A stretch of DNA of 64,000 nt from JAHFPN01 sp963765745 (GTDB lineage Bacteria; Pseudomonadota; Alphaproteobacteria; Rhizobiales; Xanthobacteraceae), in contig CAVXXM010000003.1 in assembly GCA_963765745.1 (NCBI GenBank), positions 62,001 to 126,000 on the forward strand, written 5' to 3'. This document shows positions 38,114 through 45,823 of this stretch, piece by piece (positions within the stretch are counted from its first letter, which is position 1; each line of letters begins with the position of its first letter). The notes beneath the pieces are model-generated. The model saw nothing but the letters and a program-made list of their open reading frames with translations. It was not told the DNA's origin and did no database searches. The translations under genes were made by a program, and so were the position numbers.

Positions 38114-38761
38114 CTAATCGGCAGGCCCAGCGAATAGGAGCAGGTTTCCGTCCGGATCTTTGATGATGAAGTTCTTGGCGCCCCAGGGCTGCAGTTTGAG
38201 CGTCTGATAGAACTCGACTCCGGTCGATTGAAATTCGAGGTACAGCTGCTTGAGTTCCTCGGACGTTTCAACGCCCATGTCGGCCGAGAGCAACGCCTCG
38301 CGGTCCCTGAGCGCGGGGTCGATCACAGGGCGATCCATGCATTTGAGATTGATCAGCGCCCGATCCCGCTTCACTTGTCCATAGAAGGGCGGCTCCCCGT
38401 ACACGAAGACGATCGAAAAGCCGAGCTTCGCGGTGAAGAAGTCGCATGATGCCTTGATGTCGGCGACAAACAATTGCGGAGCGATCGCGGTAATGACAGC
38501 TTTGGATGGAGTCCGTTCTGCTTGGTCTGGCATGGTTGCGATTCCTGCTTTGAGCGCCTGCCAGTTCTCGAAGCCGTGCTGTCGCGCCACCAGTTCCTGA
38601 GCGTCGCTGAGCTTGAAGCTTTGCTCCAAGACCTGGGCGTCGGTCAGGTGCTGAAAGCGAGGCAGAAGCGTCCTGATCTGCGCGACGACCGGATAATAGC
38701 GGTCGCGGTGCCAACGCAGGACGAGTTTCGCTTGCTTCTTGAGATTCTCGAGGTTGGGCAT
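38114..38761 (-). CDS. glyoxalase/bleomycin-resistance domain protein with an N-terminal helical domain
   Basis: A 215-residue two-part protein. Residues 1-70 (MPNLENLKKQAKLVLRWHRD and FKLSDAQELVARQHGFENWQ) form a helical segment of the kind often fused in front of ankyrin or glyoxalase domains. Residues ~85-215 are a single vicinal-oxygen-chelate domain, with QLFVADIKASCDFFTAKLGF and the end PWGAKNFIIKDPDGNLLLFA. The metal glutamate or histidine set of true glyoxalase I is not obvious. It may be a stress or antibiotic-binding protein. The start at 38761 is chosen by the conserved N-terminus. Confidence 0.8.
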   Translation of the reverse strand: MPNLENLKKQAKLVLRWHRDRYYPVVAQIRTLLPRFQHLTDAQVLEQSFKLSDAQELVARQHGFENWQALKAGIATMPDQAERTPSKAVITAIAPQLFVADIKASCDFFTAKLGFSIVFVYGEPPFYGQVKRDRALINLKCMDRPVIDPALRDREALLSADMGVETSEELKQLYLEFQSTGVEFYQTLKLQPWGAKNFIIKDPDGNLLLFAGPAD

Positions 38762-39010
38762 GGGCGCACTACGGTTGAGGGTTCGTAGGTGGGCTTTGCC
38801 CCTTCGGCCTTGCAGCCGATGCGCCCTACTGCAGCTCAATAAGAATGAATGACCAAGCCCAAGAATGTCAACAGGCGGTGAGCGCGACGGCAAGGTTGGG
38901 CGCGATCCGAAGATAGTGCTGGCTCATGTCCATCAAATAGTTCCAGGCCACGCGCGCGTCCAGCGGCAGGCTCGCGCGTACTCGACCGGCGAACGATGTA
39001 TAGTTGCCGC

Positions 39011-40003
39011 ATGAACAAGGCCGCAGCGCCGCGCATCCCGACCGCCGCCGACGTCGCCGACGCGGCGCGTCTGCTCGCGGGCATTGCGGTGCGCACGCCG
39101 CTGCTGCCGAGTGCAGCGCTCGATGCGCTGACCGGCGGGCGCGTCTTTCTCAAGCCCGAGCCGCTTCAGCGCACGGGCTCGTTCAAATTCCGCGGCGCCT
39201 ATAACCGCCTCGCGCGCATCGCGCCGGAGGGCCGTGCCGCCGGGGTGGTGGCCTATTCCTCCGGCAACCATGCCCAGGGCGTGGCGGCGGCGGCCAAGCT
39301 CCTCGGCATGCCGGCGTTGATCGTGATGCCGCGCGATACACCGGCATTGAAGCTTGAGCGCACGGCCGCGCACGGCGCCGAGATCGTGCTCTATGACCGC
39401 GATAGCGAGGACCGCGCGGAGATCGCGCGCCGCATCGCCGGCGAGCGCAATGCAACGCTGGTGCCCCCCTTCGACGATCCCTTCATCATGGCGGGGCAGG
39501 GAACCGCCGGGCGGGAGATCGTCGAGGACCTTGAGGCCTTGGGGCTCAAGCCCGACGTCGTGATCGTGCCGGCCTCGGGCGGCGGGCTGATCGGCGGGAT
39601 CGCGCTCGCCGTCAAGGAGCGCCATCCGCAAGCGCGCATTGTCGCAGCCGAGCCGGAAGGCTTCGACGACCATCGCCGCTCGCTCCGCTCCGGCAAGCGC
39701 GAGCGCAACGCCCGCATGTCCGGCTCGATTTGCGACGGGCTGCTCACGGCGCAGCCGGGCGAGATCACCTTCGAGGTCACGTGCCGCCTGGTCGGCGAGG
39801 GTGTGGTCGCAAGCGACGATGAGGTGCGTGCGGCGATGGCGTTTGCCTATCGCGAGCTCAAGCTCGTGGTGGAGCCGAGTGGCGCGATCGCGCTCGCGGT
39901 GCTGCTGGCGGGACGCGTGGACGTGGCGGGCAAGACCGTTGCGGTCGTGCTCTCCGGCGGCAACGTGGATGCCAAGTTGTTCGCGGAGGCGATCGGCGGC
40001 TGA
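39011..40003 (+). CDS. threonine dehydratase-like PLP enzyme (threonine/serine dehydratase family)
   Basis: A 330-residue fold-type II PLP enzyme. The PLP lysine is in RTGSFKFRGAYNRLARIAPE, and the glycine-rich phosphate loop is VPASGGGLIGGIALAVKE. YSSGNHAQGVAAAAKLLGM is standard. There is no C-terminal ACT-like regulatory domain, so it is the catabolic or serine-racemase-like type rather than the isoleucine-pathway enzyme. The product would be 2-oxobutanoate or pyruvate plus ammonia. ATG 39011 is used; a start at 38996 adds five residues. Confidence 0.88.
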   Translation: MNKAAAPRIPTAADVADAARLLAGIAVRTPLLPSAALDALTGGRVFLKPEPLQRTGSFKFRGAYNRLARIAPEGRAAGVVAYSSGNHAQGVAAAAKLLGMPALIVMPRDTPALKLERTAAHGAEIVLYDRDSEDRAEIARRIAGERNATLVPPFDDPFIMAGQGTAGREIVEDLEALGLKPDVVIVPASGGGLIGGIALAVKERHPQARIVAAEPEGFDDHRRSLRSGKRERNARMSGSICDGLLTAQPGEITFEVTCRLVGEGVVASDDEVRAAMAFAYRELKLVVEPSGAIALAVLLAGRVDVAGKTVAVVLSGGNVDAKLFAEAIGG

Positions 40004-40005
40004 TT

Positions 40006-40800
40006 TTAGGAAAACAGCGCCATCTTCTCGTTTGGCGAGAGCGAGTCGATGTCGGCGGAGGCCGTTCGCGGTTTCGGCGCCGGCGGTGACGCCTGGCGCT
40101 GCGATGTTCCGAACACGTCGCGTTGGTCGAGGCTCGGCTTGGCTTGTGCCGGTGCGACCGGCGGTGCGGCCTGCGGCGTCTGCTTCGTGGAAGGGGCGGG
40201 TGTGGCCGGTGCCGCACCCGGCTCGCGCCAGATCGCGATCATCGCTTCGAGCCGCCGTTCCAAAAACTGCAGCGCATCGATCACCTTGCGGGTGCGCTGG
40301 CCAGTGATGTCCTGGAACGAGCAGGCGGTATAGGTCTCGGTCGTCAGCGCGTCGATGCGGTCGCAAGCGTTCGTGTCGATGCCGCGCTCGCGCAGGGTCC
40401 AGGCGATTTCCTGGATTTGCTCGGCGGAGTTGAGAATATCGGAGGTGGCCCGCTCGGTGAGTGCGACAATGGAGTCGAGCTCGTCGGTGGCGCGCACGAT
40501 TTGGCTCGGGTCGCCGCCCTCGGGCCTGATCGCGGCGATCTCCGTCTTGGCGCGGGCGATCGAGTCAGCCATGTCGATGAGGTCGGCGCGCATGCGCTCG
40601 AGGTCGCCGCCGCCCGCTTTCTCGGCGAGCGTGCGTTCGAGCCGGGCGATAGCGTCGAGCACGAGGCGGGTATCGGCTTGACGCATGCGCCGTGCATGCT
40701 CGGCCATGAACCAGCGGCCGCGCACGGTTTCTTCCACCGCGCCGGCGATGGTTTCGTAATCCGAATCGGATAGAGCGTTGCGGTCGGGAGGTTGAATCAT
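40006..40800 (-). CDS. cheZ: CheZ-like protein phosphatase
   Basis: A 264-residue, mostly helical protein. The catalytic core motif QDITGQRTRKVIDAL at residues 163-177 carries the Asp164 and Gln168 that match Asp143 and Gln147 of E. coli CheZ, which dephosphorylates CheY. A Pro/Ala/Gln-rich linker follows and then a short tail ending EKMALFS, where CheZ binds CheY-P. Its initiation codon overlaps the ATG of the divergent MFS gene within the single CATG at 40798-40801. No other che genes are adjacent. Confidence 0.8.
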   Translation of the reverse strand: MIQPPDRNALSDSDYETIAGAVEETVRGRWFMAEHARRMRQADTRLVLDAIARLERTLAEKAGGGDLERMRADLIDMADSIARAKTEIAAIRPEGGDPSQIVRATDELDSIVALTERATSDILNSAEQIQEIAWTLRERGIDTNACDRIDALTTETYTACSFQDITGQRTRKVIDALQFLERRLEAMIAIWREPGAAPATPAPSTKQTPQAAPPVAPAQAKPSLDQRDVFGTSQRQASPPAPKPRTASADIDSLSPNEKMALFS

Positions 40801-42037
40801 GGGCGCGGATCGAGGTTATGGCGGAACACGCCCGGACCTTGGGCCCGAATCACCGTTCCCCAATCTAGCCGCCGGGCGCCAGCCCGCCAACGGCGATCGC
40901 GGCGGGCGCCTGTCGCTCGCGGCCGCGTTCGGGGCGCTATTTCTGGCCATCGGCGTCTATATGCCGTTCTTCCCGGTGTTCCTTGCCGCGCGAGGGTTGT
41001 CGCCGGAGGTGATCGGGATCGCCATCGCAATTCCGACGCTGGCGAAGCTCGCGGTGCTGCCGCCGGCCGGGTGGCTGTGGGACCGGATCGACCGGCCACG
41101 GGCGATCCTGGCGGCGATCGGACTCGGCGCCGCGGCCGGTTTCGCGCTGGTCGGCTTCGCGCCGGGTCCGGTCGCGATCCTCGCCGCGGTCGCGATCTCG
41201 GCGCTGTTCTGGAGCCCGTCGTTCGCACTGATCGACGCCTTCGCCGTGCGCCTGCAGCGGGTGCGGGCGGTCGATTACGGCCGCGCGCGGCTATGGGGCT
41301 CGGTGAGCTTCGTCGTTGGCAACCTGCTCGCAGGCGCCGCGCTCGATATTCTGCCCGGTGTCTCGATCGTGTGGCTGATCGCGACGCCGTTCCTCTTGTT
41401 TTCGCTCACGGCGTGGCTGCTACCGGTGTTGCCAGCCGCGGCTCCGGCGTCCGAGGATTCCACGGATGTGCCGGTCCGCACGCCGATGCGGCTCGTGCTC
41501 GGGATCGCGGCGGTGGCGATCGTCGATGCGAGCCACGCGTTCTATTACGCCTTCGCCTCGGTGCAATGGACGGCGGCGGGCATGAGCGCCGGCCTGATCG
41601 GCTTCCTGTGGTCGATCGGCGTGATCGCCGAGATCGCGCTCTTCATCTATGCGGCGCAGGCGGTGCGCCGGATCACACCCATGCCGCTCATCGTGCTTGG
41701 CGGGATCGCCGCCGCCGTGCGCTTCGGCGCCATGGCATACGAGCCGGCGGCCGGGCCGCTGTTCGTATTGCAGGTGCTGCACGGCCTCACCTTCGGCGCC
41801 GTCCATATCGGACTGATCGCGCTGATCAGCGAGAGCATCCCGGACCGCGCGCTCGGCCGCGCGCAGGCTTCCGCCTCGACCGCGAGCGGAATCGCCATGG
41901 CGCTGGCGACGCTCGCGGCCGGTCCGCTCTATGCGCGCTATGGTGCGGGCGCGTATCTGCCGTTCGCGGTGCTCGGCGCGATCGGGGCCGCGATTGCGCT
42001 GGCGGGGCAAATTGCCCTGGCGCGCCGGAAATTATAG
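40799..42037 (+). CDS. MFS transporter (HcaT/nucleoside-permease-like)
   Basis: A 412-residue 12-helix transporter. The first helix is LSLAAAFGALFLAIGVYMPF, with the conserved PPAGWLWDRIDRPRAILAAI loop between helices 2 and 3, and RLWGSVSFVVGNLLAGAALD later. This matches the PPP/HcaT-type MFS branch. The start ATG 40799 is supported by GGGAGG at 40785-40790. It begins inside the start codon of cheZ on the other strand. The substrate is unknown. Confidence 0.85.
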   Translation: MGADRGYGGTRPDLGPESPFPNLAAGRQPANGDRGGRLSLAAAFGALFLAIGVYMPFFPVFLAARGLSPEVIGIAIAIPTLAKLAVLPPAGWLWDRIDRPRAILAAIGLGAAAGFALVGFAPGPVAILAAVAISALFWSPSFALIDAFAVRLQRVRAVDYGRARLWGSVSFVVGNLLAGAALDILPGVSIVWLIATPFLLFSLTAWLLPVLPAAAPASEDSTDVPVRTPMRLVLGIAAVAIVDASHAFYYAFASVQWTAAGMSAGLIGFLWSIGVIAEIALFIYAAQAVRRITPMPLIVLGGIAAAVRFGAMAYEPAAGPLFVLQVLHGLTFGAVHIGLIALISESIPDRALGRAQASASTASGIAMALATLAAGPLYARYGAGAYLPFAVLGAIGAAIALAGQIALARRKL

Positions 42038-42076
42038 CTTCAGCAACATCGCCGGTCGCGGCGCGTGGGACTTCCG

Positions 42077-42865
42077 ATGAAAGCGTTTTTTCAGGCCCTC
42101 GAGAATCTTCGCCAAAAACCTATTCCCGATCTGGCGCCGCTGCAGGAGCGCAAGCAGAACTATCGCGCGCACCCGATCGACAAAGCGTCCGCTCTCCATG
42201 ATGAGAAAGTGGTCGAAATCCTGGATTATGGAATCGAGGGCGAGAACTATTATATCAGAAGCGACAACCCGCCCTATTACGAAGCGGCACCCGGAGCGAT
42301 CGAAAAACTTTTCTTGAGAGAGAGCGTGGCGATTCGGCTGCGAAAAGTCGATCAGCGGCTTCGAGAAATCGGATTGCGAGTGCACGTTTACGACGCGATC
42401 CGCCCGCTCGCGGTGCAGGCCTATTTCCACGACGTCTGGATGCCCCGGCGCGTGCGCGAGCGGTACCCGAATTTCTCCGAGCAAGAGACGCTTGCCGAGG
42501 TCGAAAAATACTGGGCCGCGCCCACGACTTCGCAGGATAGCCCGGCGCCGCACAGCACCGGCGGGGCCGTGGACCTGACGATCCGCAAGGTTCGCAACGG
42601 CGAGCCGCTCTACATGGGCTCGATCTTCGACGATGCGACGGAACTGGCGCACACCGATCATTTCGAGCGCACGGCGCAGGATGCGCTCGGGCGCTTCTCC
42701 GACGCCGAGGCCCGGCAGAACCGGCGGCTGCTCTATTGGCTGATGACCGGCGAGGGCTTCGCCAATAATCCGCACGAGTGGTGGCACTTCAGCTGGGGCG
42801 ACCAGATGTGGGCGAAACTCACCGGCGCGAAAACCGCGGTCTTCGGCCCGGCTAGGGACACGTAA
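42077..42865 (+). CDS. D-alanyl-D-alanine dipeptidase, VanX-like (M15D)
   Basis: A 262-residue zinc dipeptidase. The ligands are His159 and Asp166 in SPAPHSTGGAVDLTI, and His237 in NPHEWWHFSW, with catalytic Glu234. The substrate-binding arginine is in YDAIRPLAVQAYF. Related enzymes cut D-Ala-D-Ala for cell-wall recycling or catabolism; only in Gram-positives do they act in vancomycin resistance. No vanHA-like genes are nearby, so a recycling role is more likely. No signal peptide is seen, so it is probably cytoplasmic. Confidence 0.88.
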   Translation: MKAFFQALENLRQKPIPDLAPLQERKQNYRAHPIDKASALHDEKVVEILDYGIEGENYYIRSDNPPYYEAAPGAIEKLFLRESVAIRLRKVDQRLREIGLRVHVYDAIRPLAVQAYFHDVWMPRRVRERYPNFSEQETLAEVEKYWAAPTTSQDSPAPHSTGGAVDLTIRKVRNGEPLYMGSIFDDATELAHTDHFERTAQDALGRFSDAEARQNRRLLYWLMTGEGFANNPHEWWHFSWGDQMWAKLTGAKTAVFGPARDT

Positions 42866-43032
42866 CCTCCTTCGTCCATCGCGCGCAAAGGCGCTGTGCC
42901 AAAATGGGACCGGCCCGCGCAAGTATCGGCAGCTAGAGGAAAAATTGGCCTCGACGGTGAAAGCGCGCGCGCGTATGAAAGCCCGGCGGGCCGGCTTCTA
43001 AGCCGGGTGTGGCGTGATGCGGGGAGAGTGCT

Positions 43033-44169
43033 TTGGCCAAAGAGGCATGGCTGAAGAGCACGATCGACGGGCGTAGACTCGTGTTGGCGGCGGCGGGCAA
43101 TTGGACCGCGCTGCACGCGCGCGAGATCGAGCCGCTCGTGGACGCGGCCGTTCCGGACAAGACGAAATTCGAGCAAGTCGACATCGATCTCGCGCGCGTC
43201 GAGCACATCGACACGTTCGGCGCATGGCTGGTGGAACGTATGCGCCGCTCCGCCACGGCTGCGGGCCTGAAGACCGCGATCGTCGGCCTCGATAGCCGTT
43301 TCAAGGTTCTGTTCGACGAGATCGCCGCTTCCAACAAGAAGGACGCCTGGCGGCCGCGGCACGAGAAGCCGATCGTCGTGTCGCTTATGCACATCGGCAA
43401 GAGCGTGCTCGCCACGCGAGACGATTTCGTCGATATGATCAATTTCCTGGGCGTGCTCACGGTGGCGTTCGCGCGCGTGGCAGTGAAGCCGTGGAAATTC
43501 CGCTTCACCTCGATCGTCCACCAGATCGACATCGTCGCTTTCCGCGCGGTGCCGATCATCGTGCTGATCAACTTCTTGATCGGCGCGATCCTGGCGCAGC
43601 AAGGCATTTTCCATTTCCGCAAGTTCGGCGCCGAGAATTTCGTCGTCGACATGGTCGGCATTCTGACCTTGCGCGAAGTCGGCGTGCTGATCGTCTCGAT
43701 CATGGTCGCCGGCCGTTCGGGCAGCGCCTATACCGCCGAGCTCGGCTCCATGCGCATGCGCGAGGAGATGGACGCGCTCCGGGTCATGGGGTTCGATCCG
43801 GTCGAGGTGCTGGTATTGCCGCGCATGATCGCGCTGATCGTGGCGCTGCCGATTCTGACGTTCATTGGCAGTATGAGCGCGCTGGTGGGCGCCGGAATCG
43901 TGACCTGGCTCTATGGCGGGATGTCGCCGGAGGCCTTTATCGACCGGCTGCGCGAAGTGGTCGACCTCAACACCTTCGAGGTCGGCATGTACAAGGCGCC
44001 GTTCATGGCGGTGGTGATCGGCCTGGTCGCCGCCGTCGAGGGCTTCCAGGTCAAGGGCAGCGCGGAGTCCTTGGGCGAACACACCACGTCGTCGGTGGTG
44101 AAGGCGATTTTCCTTGTCATCGTGCTCGACGGCCTGTTCGCCATGTTCTTCGCCGGCATCGGGAAATAG
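43033..44169 (+). CDS. mlaE: MlaE-family ABC permease with N-terminal STAS domain
   Basis: A 378-residue protein of two parts. The first ~100 residues are a STAS domain (VDIDLARVEHIDTFGAWLVE), the role played by separate MlaB in E. coli. The rest is the MlaE permease, with QQGIFHFRKFGAENFVVDMV, LTLREVGVLIVSIMVAGRSG and ELGSMRMREEMDALRVMGFD. The start is TTG 43033 after GGGGAGAG. With mlaF and mlaD it forms a retrograde phospholipid or intermembrane lipid transporter. No mlaC or mlaA is adjacent. Confidence 0.92.
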   Translation: MAKEAWLKSTIDGRRLVLAAAGNWTALHAREIEPLVDAAVPDKTKFEQVDIDLARVEHIDTFGAWLVERMRRSATAAGLKTAIVGLDSRFKVLFDEIAASNKKDAWRPRHEKPIVVSLMHIGKSVLATRDDFVDMINFLGVLTVAFARVAVKPWKFRFTSIVHQIDIVAFRAVPIIVLINFLIGAILAQQGIFHFRKFGAENFVVDMVGILTLREVGVLIVSIMVAGRSGSAYTAELGSMRMREEMDALRVMGFDPVEVLVLPRMIALIVALPILTFIGSMSALVGAGIVTWLYGGMSPEAFIDRLREVVDLNTFEVGMYKAPFMAVVIGLVAAVEGFQVKGSAESLGEHTTSSVVKAIFLVIVLDGLFAMFFAGIGK

Positions 44170-44172
44170 GCC

Positions 44173-44955
44173 GTGGACGCTCAGAACATCGACAACGTCA
44201 TCAGTGTGCGCGACCTCGTGGTCGGGTTCGGGAAGCAGACCGTGCTCAAGGGCCTGAACCTCGACATCAGGCGGGGCGAGATTCTCGGCTTCGTCGGCGC
44301 CTCGGGCGGCGGCAAGTCGGTGCTGACGCGCACCATCATCGGGCTGCTGCCCAAGCGGCAGGGGCGGATCGAGGTGTTCGGCAAGAACCTCGACGATCTC
44401 GACGAGCTCGAGCGCCAGAAGGTCGAGAAGCGCTGGGGCGTCCTGTTCCAGGGCGGCGCGCTGTTCTCCTCGCTCAATGTGATCCAGAACGTGCAGTTTC
44501 CGCTGCGCGAGGATCTCAAGCTGCGCGGCCGGCTGCTCGACGAGATCGCGGTGGCCAAGCTCGAAATGGTGGGGCTGGACGCAAGCGTATGCGAGAAGGC
44601 GCCCTCGGAACTCTCCGGCGGCATGATCAAGCGCGCGGCGCTGGCGCGCGCGCTCGCGCTCGATCCGGAGATCGTGTTTCTCGACGAGCCCACCTCGGGC
44701 CTCGATCCGATCAGCGCCGGCGAATTCGACGAACTGATCCGGGCGCTGCAGCAGACTTTGGGGCTTACCGTTTTCATGGTAACCCACGACCTCTACAGCC
44801 TGCATTCGGTGTGCGACCGGGTGGCGGCGTTGGCCGACGGCAAGATCATCGCCGATGGCCCGGTGGACAGCCTGATGCATTCGGAACATCCATGGCTGAA
44901 GGCGTATTTTGGCGGCAAGCGTGGGCGTGTCGCGATGGCGGGAAAGCGTTCGTAA
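44173..44955 (+). CDS. mlaF: ABC transporter ATPase MlaF
   Basis: A 260-residue ATPase. Walker A is VGASGGGKSVLTRTI, the signature ELSGGMIKRAALARALALDP has the M in place of Q that is typical of MlaF, and Walker B is EIVFLDEPTSGLDPISAGEF. The start is GTG 44173, four bases after the mlaE stop. It energises lipid movement through MlaE and the MlaD ring. Confidence 0.93.
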   Translation: MDAQNIDNVISVRDLVVGFGKQTVLKGLNLDIRRGEILGFVGASGGGKSVLTRTIIGLLPKRQGRIEVFGKNLDDLDELERQKVEKRWGVLFQGGALFSSLNVIQNVQFPLREDLKLRGRLLDEIAVAKLEMVGLDASVCEKAPSELSGGMIKRAALARALALDPEIVFLDEPTSGLDPISAGEFDELIRALQQTLGLTVFMVTHDLYSLHSVCDRVAALADGKIIADGPVDSLMHSEHPWLKAYFGGKRGRVAMAGKRS

Positions 44956-44968
44956 GAGTGAGGCCAGT

Positions 44969-45748
44969 ATGGAAACGCGTGCGAACTACATTCTGATCGG
45001 GGTGTTCACCCTGGCGGTGATCGCCGGCGGCTTCGGCTTCGTCTGGTGGTTCCAGCGGCTGAGCGGCAGCGGCACCCAGGTCGCCTACGAGGTGGTCTAT
45101 GACGGCTCGGTGTCGGGGCTCCGGCCCGGCAGCGCCGTGCTGTTCAACGGCATCCGCGTCGGCGAGGTGAGCGTGATCCGGCTCGATACCGAGGATCCGC
45201 GCAAGGTGGTCGCGCTGATTTCAGTCGCGGCCACGACGCCGGTCCGCACCGACACCAAGGCCGGGCTCGAGCTGGCGGGGCTCACCGGCGTCGCCTCGGT
45301 GGCGCTGATCGGCGGAACGCCGGCGGCGGCGCTCTTGAAGCCCGAAGGCGGCAAGCCGCCGCGCATCGTCGCCGGCGGAGGCGCGATCACCGACGTCATG
45401 CAGGGCGCCAAGCAGGTGCTGGAGCGTATCGACCGGCTGATCGAGACCAACGAGAAGAAGATCGATCAAATTCTTACCGACATCTCCGTGTTCACCAAGG
45501 ATCTCGCCGGCAAGGACGGCCGCTCGATGGCGGTCGAGTTCGCCGATACCGCGAAATCGGTGCGCACGCTCGCCGAAACGCTGGAGCGTACGGTGCCGGC
45601 GACGCTCCACGAATACAGTCTGCTCGCCAAGGACGCGCGGCGCACGGTCGGCGATATTTCGCGGGTAGTGCGCGATTTCGAGAAGAATCCGAGCCAGCTG
45701 ATCTTTGGCCGGCAGCCGCAACGGGCGCCCACTCCAGCCACGCGGTAA
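44969..45748 (+). CDS. mlaD: MlaD/MCE-domain lipid transport protein
   Basis: A 259-residue protein with one N-terminal membrane helix (ILIGVFTLAVIAGGFGFVWW) and an MCE domain at about residues 35-120 (SVSGLRPGSAVLFNGIRVGE, then GLELAGLTGVASVALIGGTP). A helical C-terminal part follows. MCE rings bind lipid between membranes. The start ATG 44969 is 13 bases after the mlaF stop. The gene ends before a terminator that belongs to the opposite strand. Confidence 0.92.
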   Translation: METRANYILIGVFTLAVIAGGFGFVWWFQRLSGSGTQVAYEVVYDGSVSGLRPGSAVLFNGIRVGEVSVIRLDTEDPRKVVALISVAATTPVRTDTKAGLELAGLTGVASVALIGGTPAAALLKPEGGKPPRIVAGGGAITDVMQGAKQVLERIDRLIETNEKKIDQILTDISVFTKDLAGKDGRSMAVEFADTAKSVRTLAETLERTVPATLHEYSLLAKDARRTVGDISRVVRDFEKNPSQLIFGRQPQRAPTPATR

Positions 45749-45772
45749 TCGTCGATCTCTAGAAAATGAAAA

Positions 45773-45795
45773 GGCCGGGGCATTGGGCCCCGGCC
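45773..45795 (-). terminator. rho-independent terminator for the coiled-coil gene
   Basis: A nine-pair GC stem (GGCCGGGGC with GCCCCGGCC) and a five-base loop. On the minus strand it is followed by TTTTCATTTT, a fair uridine tract. On the plus strand no T-run follows, so it chiefly ends the gene at 45824-49219. Confidence 0.75.
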
Positions 45796-45823
45796 ATGAC
45801 GAAACTCTCCAGCAACCAAAAGC

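Noticed and set aside
42077..42865. Vancomycin-resistance gene
   Set aside because: The VanX-like dipeptidase has no vanH, vanA or vanRS neighbours and lies in a Gram-negative genome, where such enzymes act in peptide recycling.
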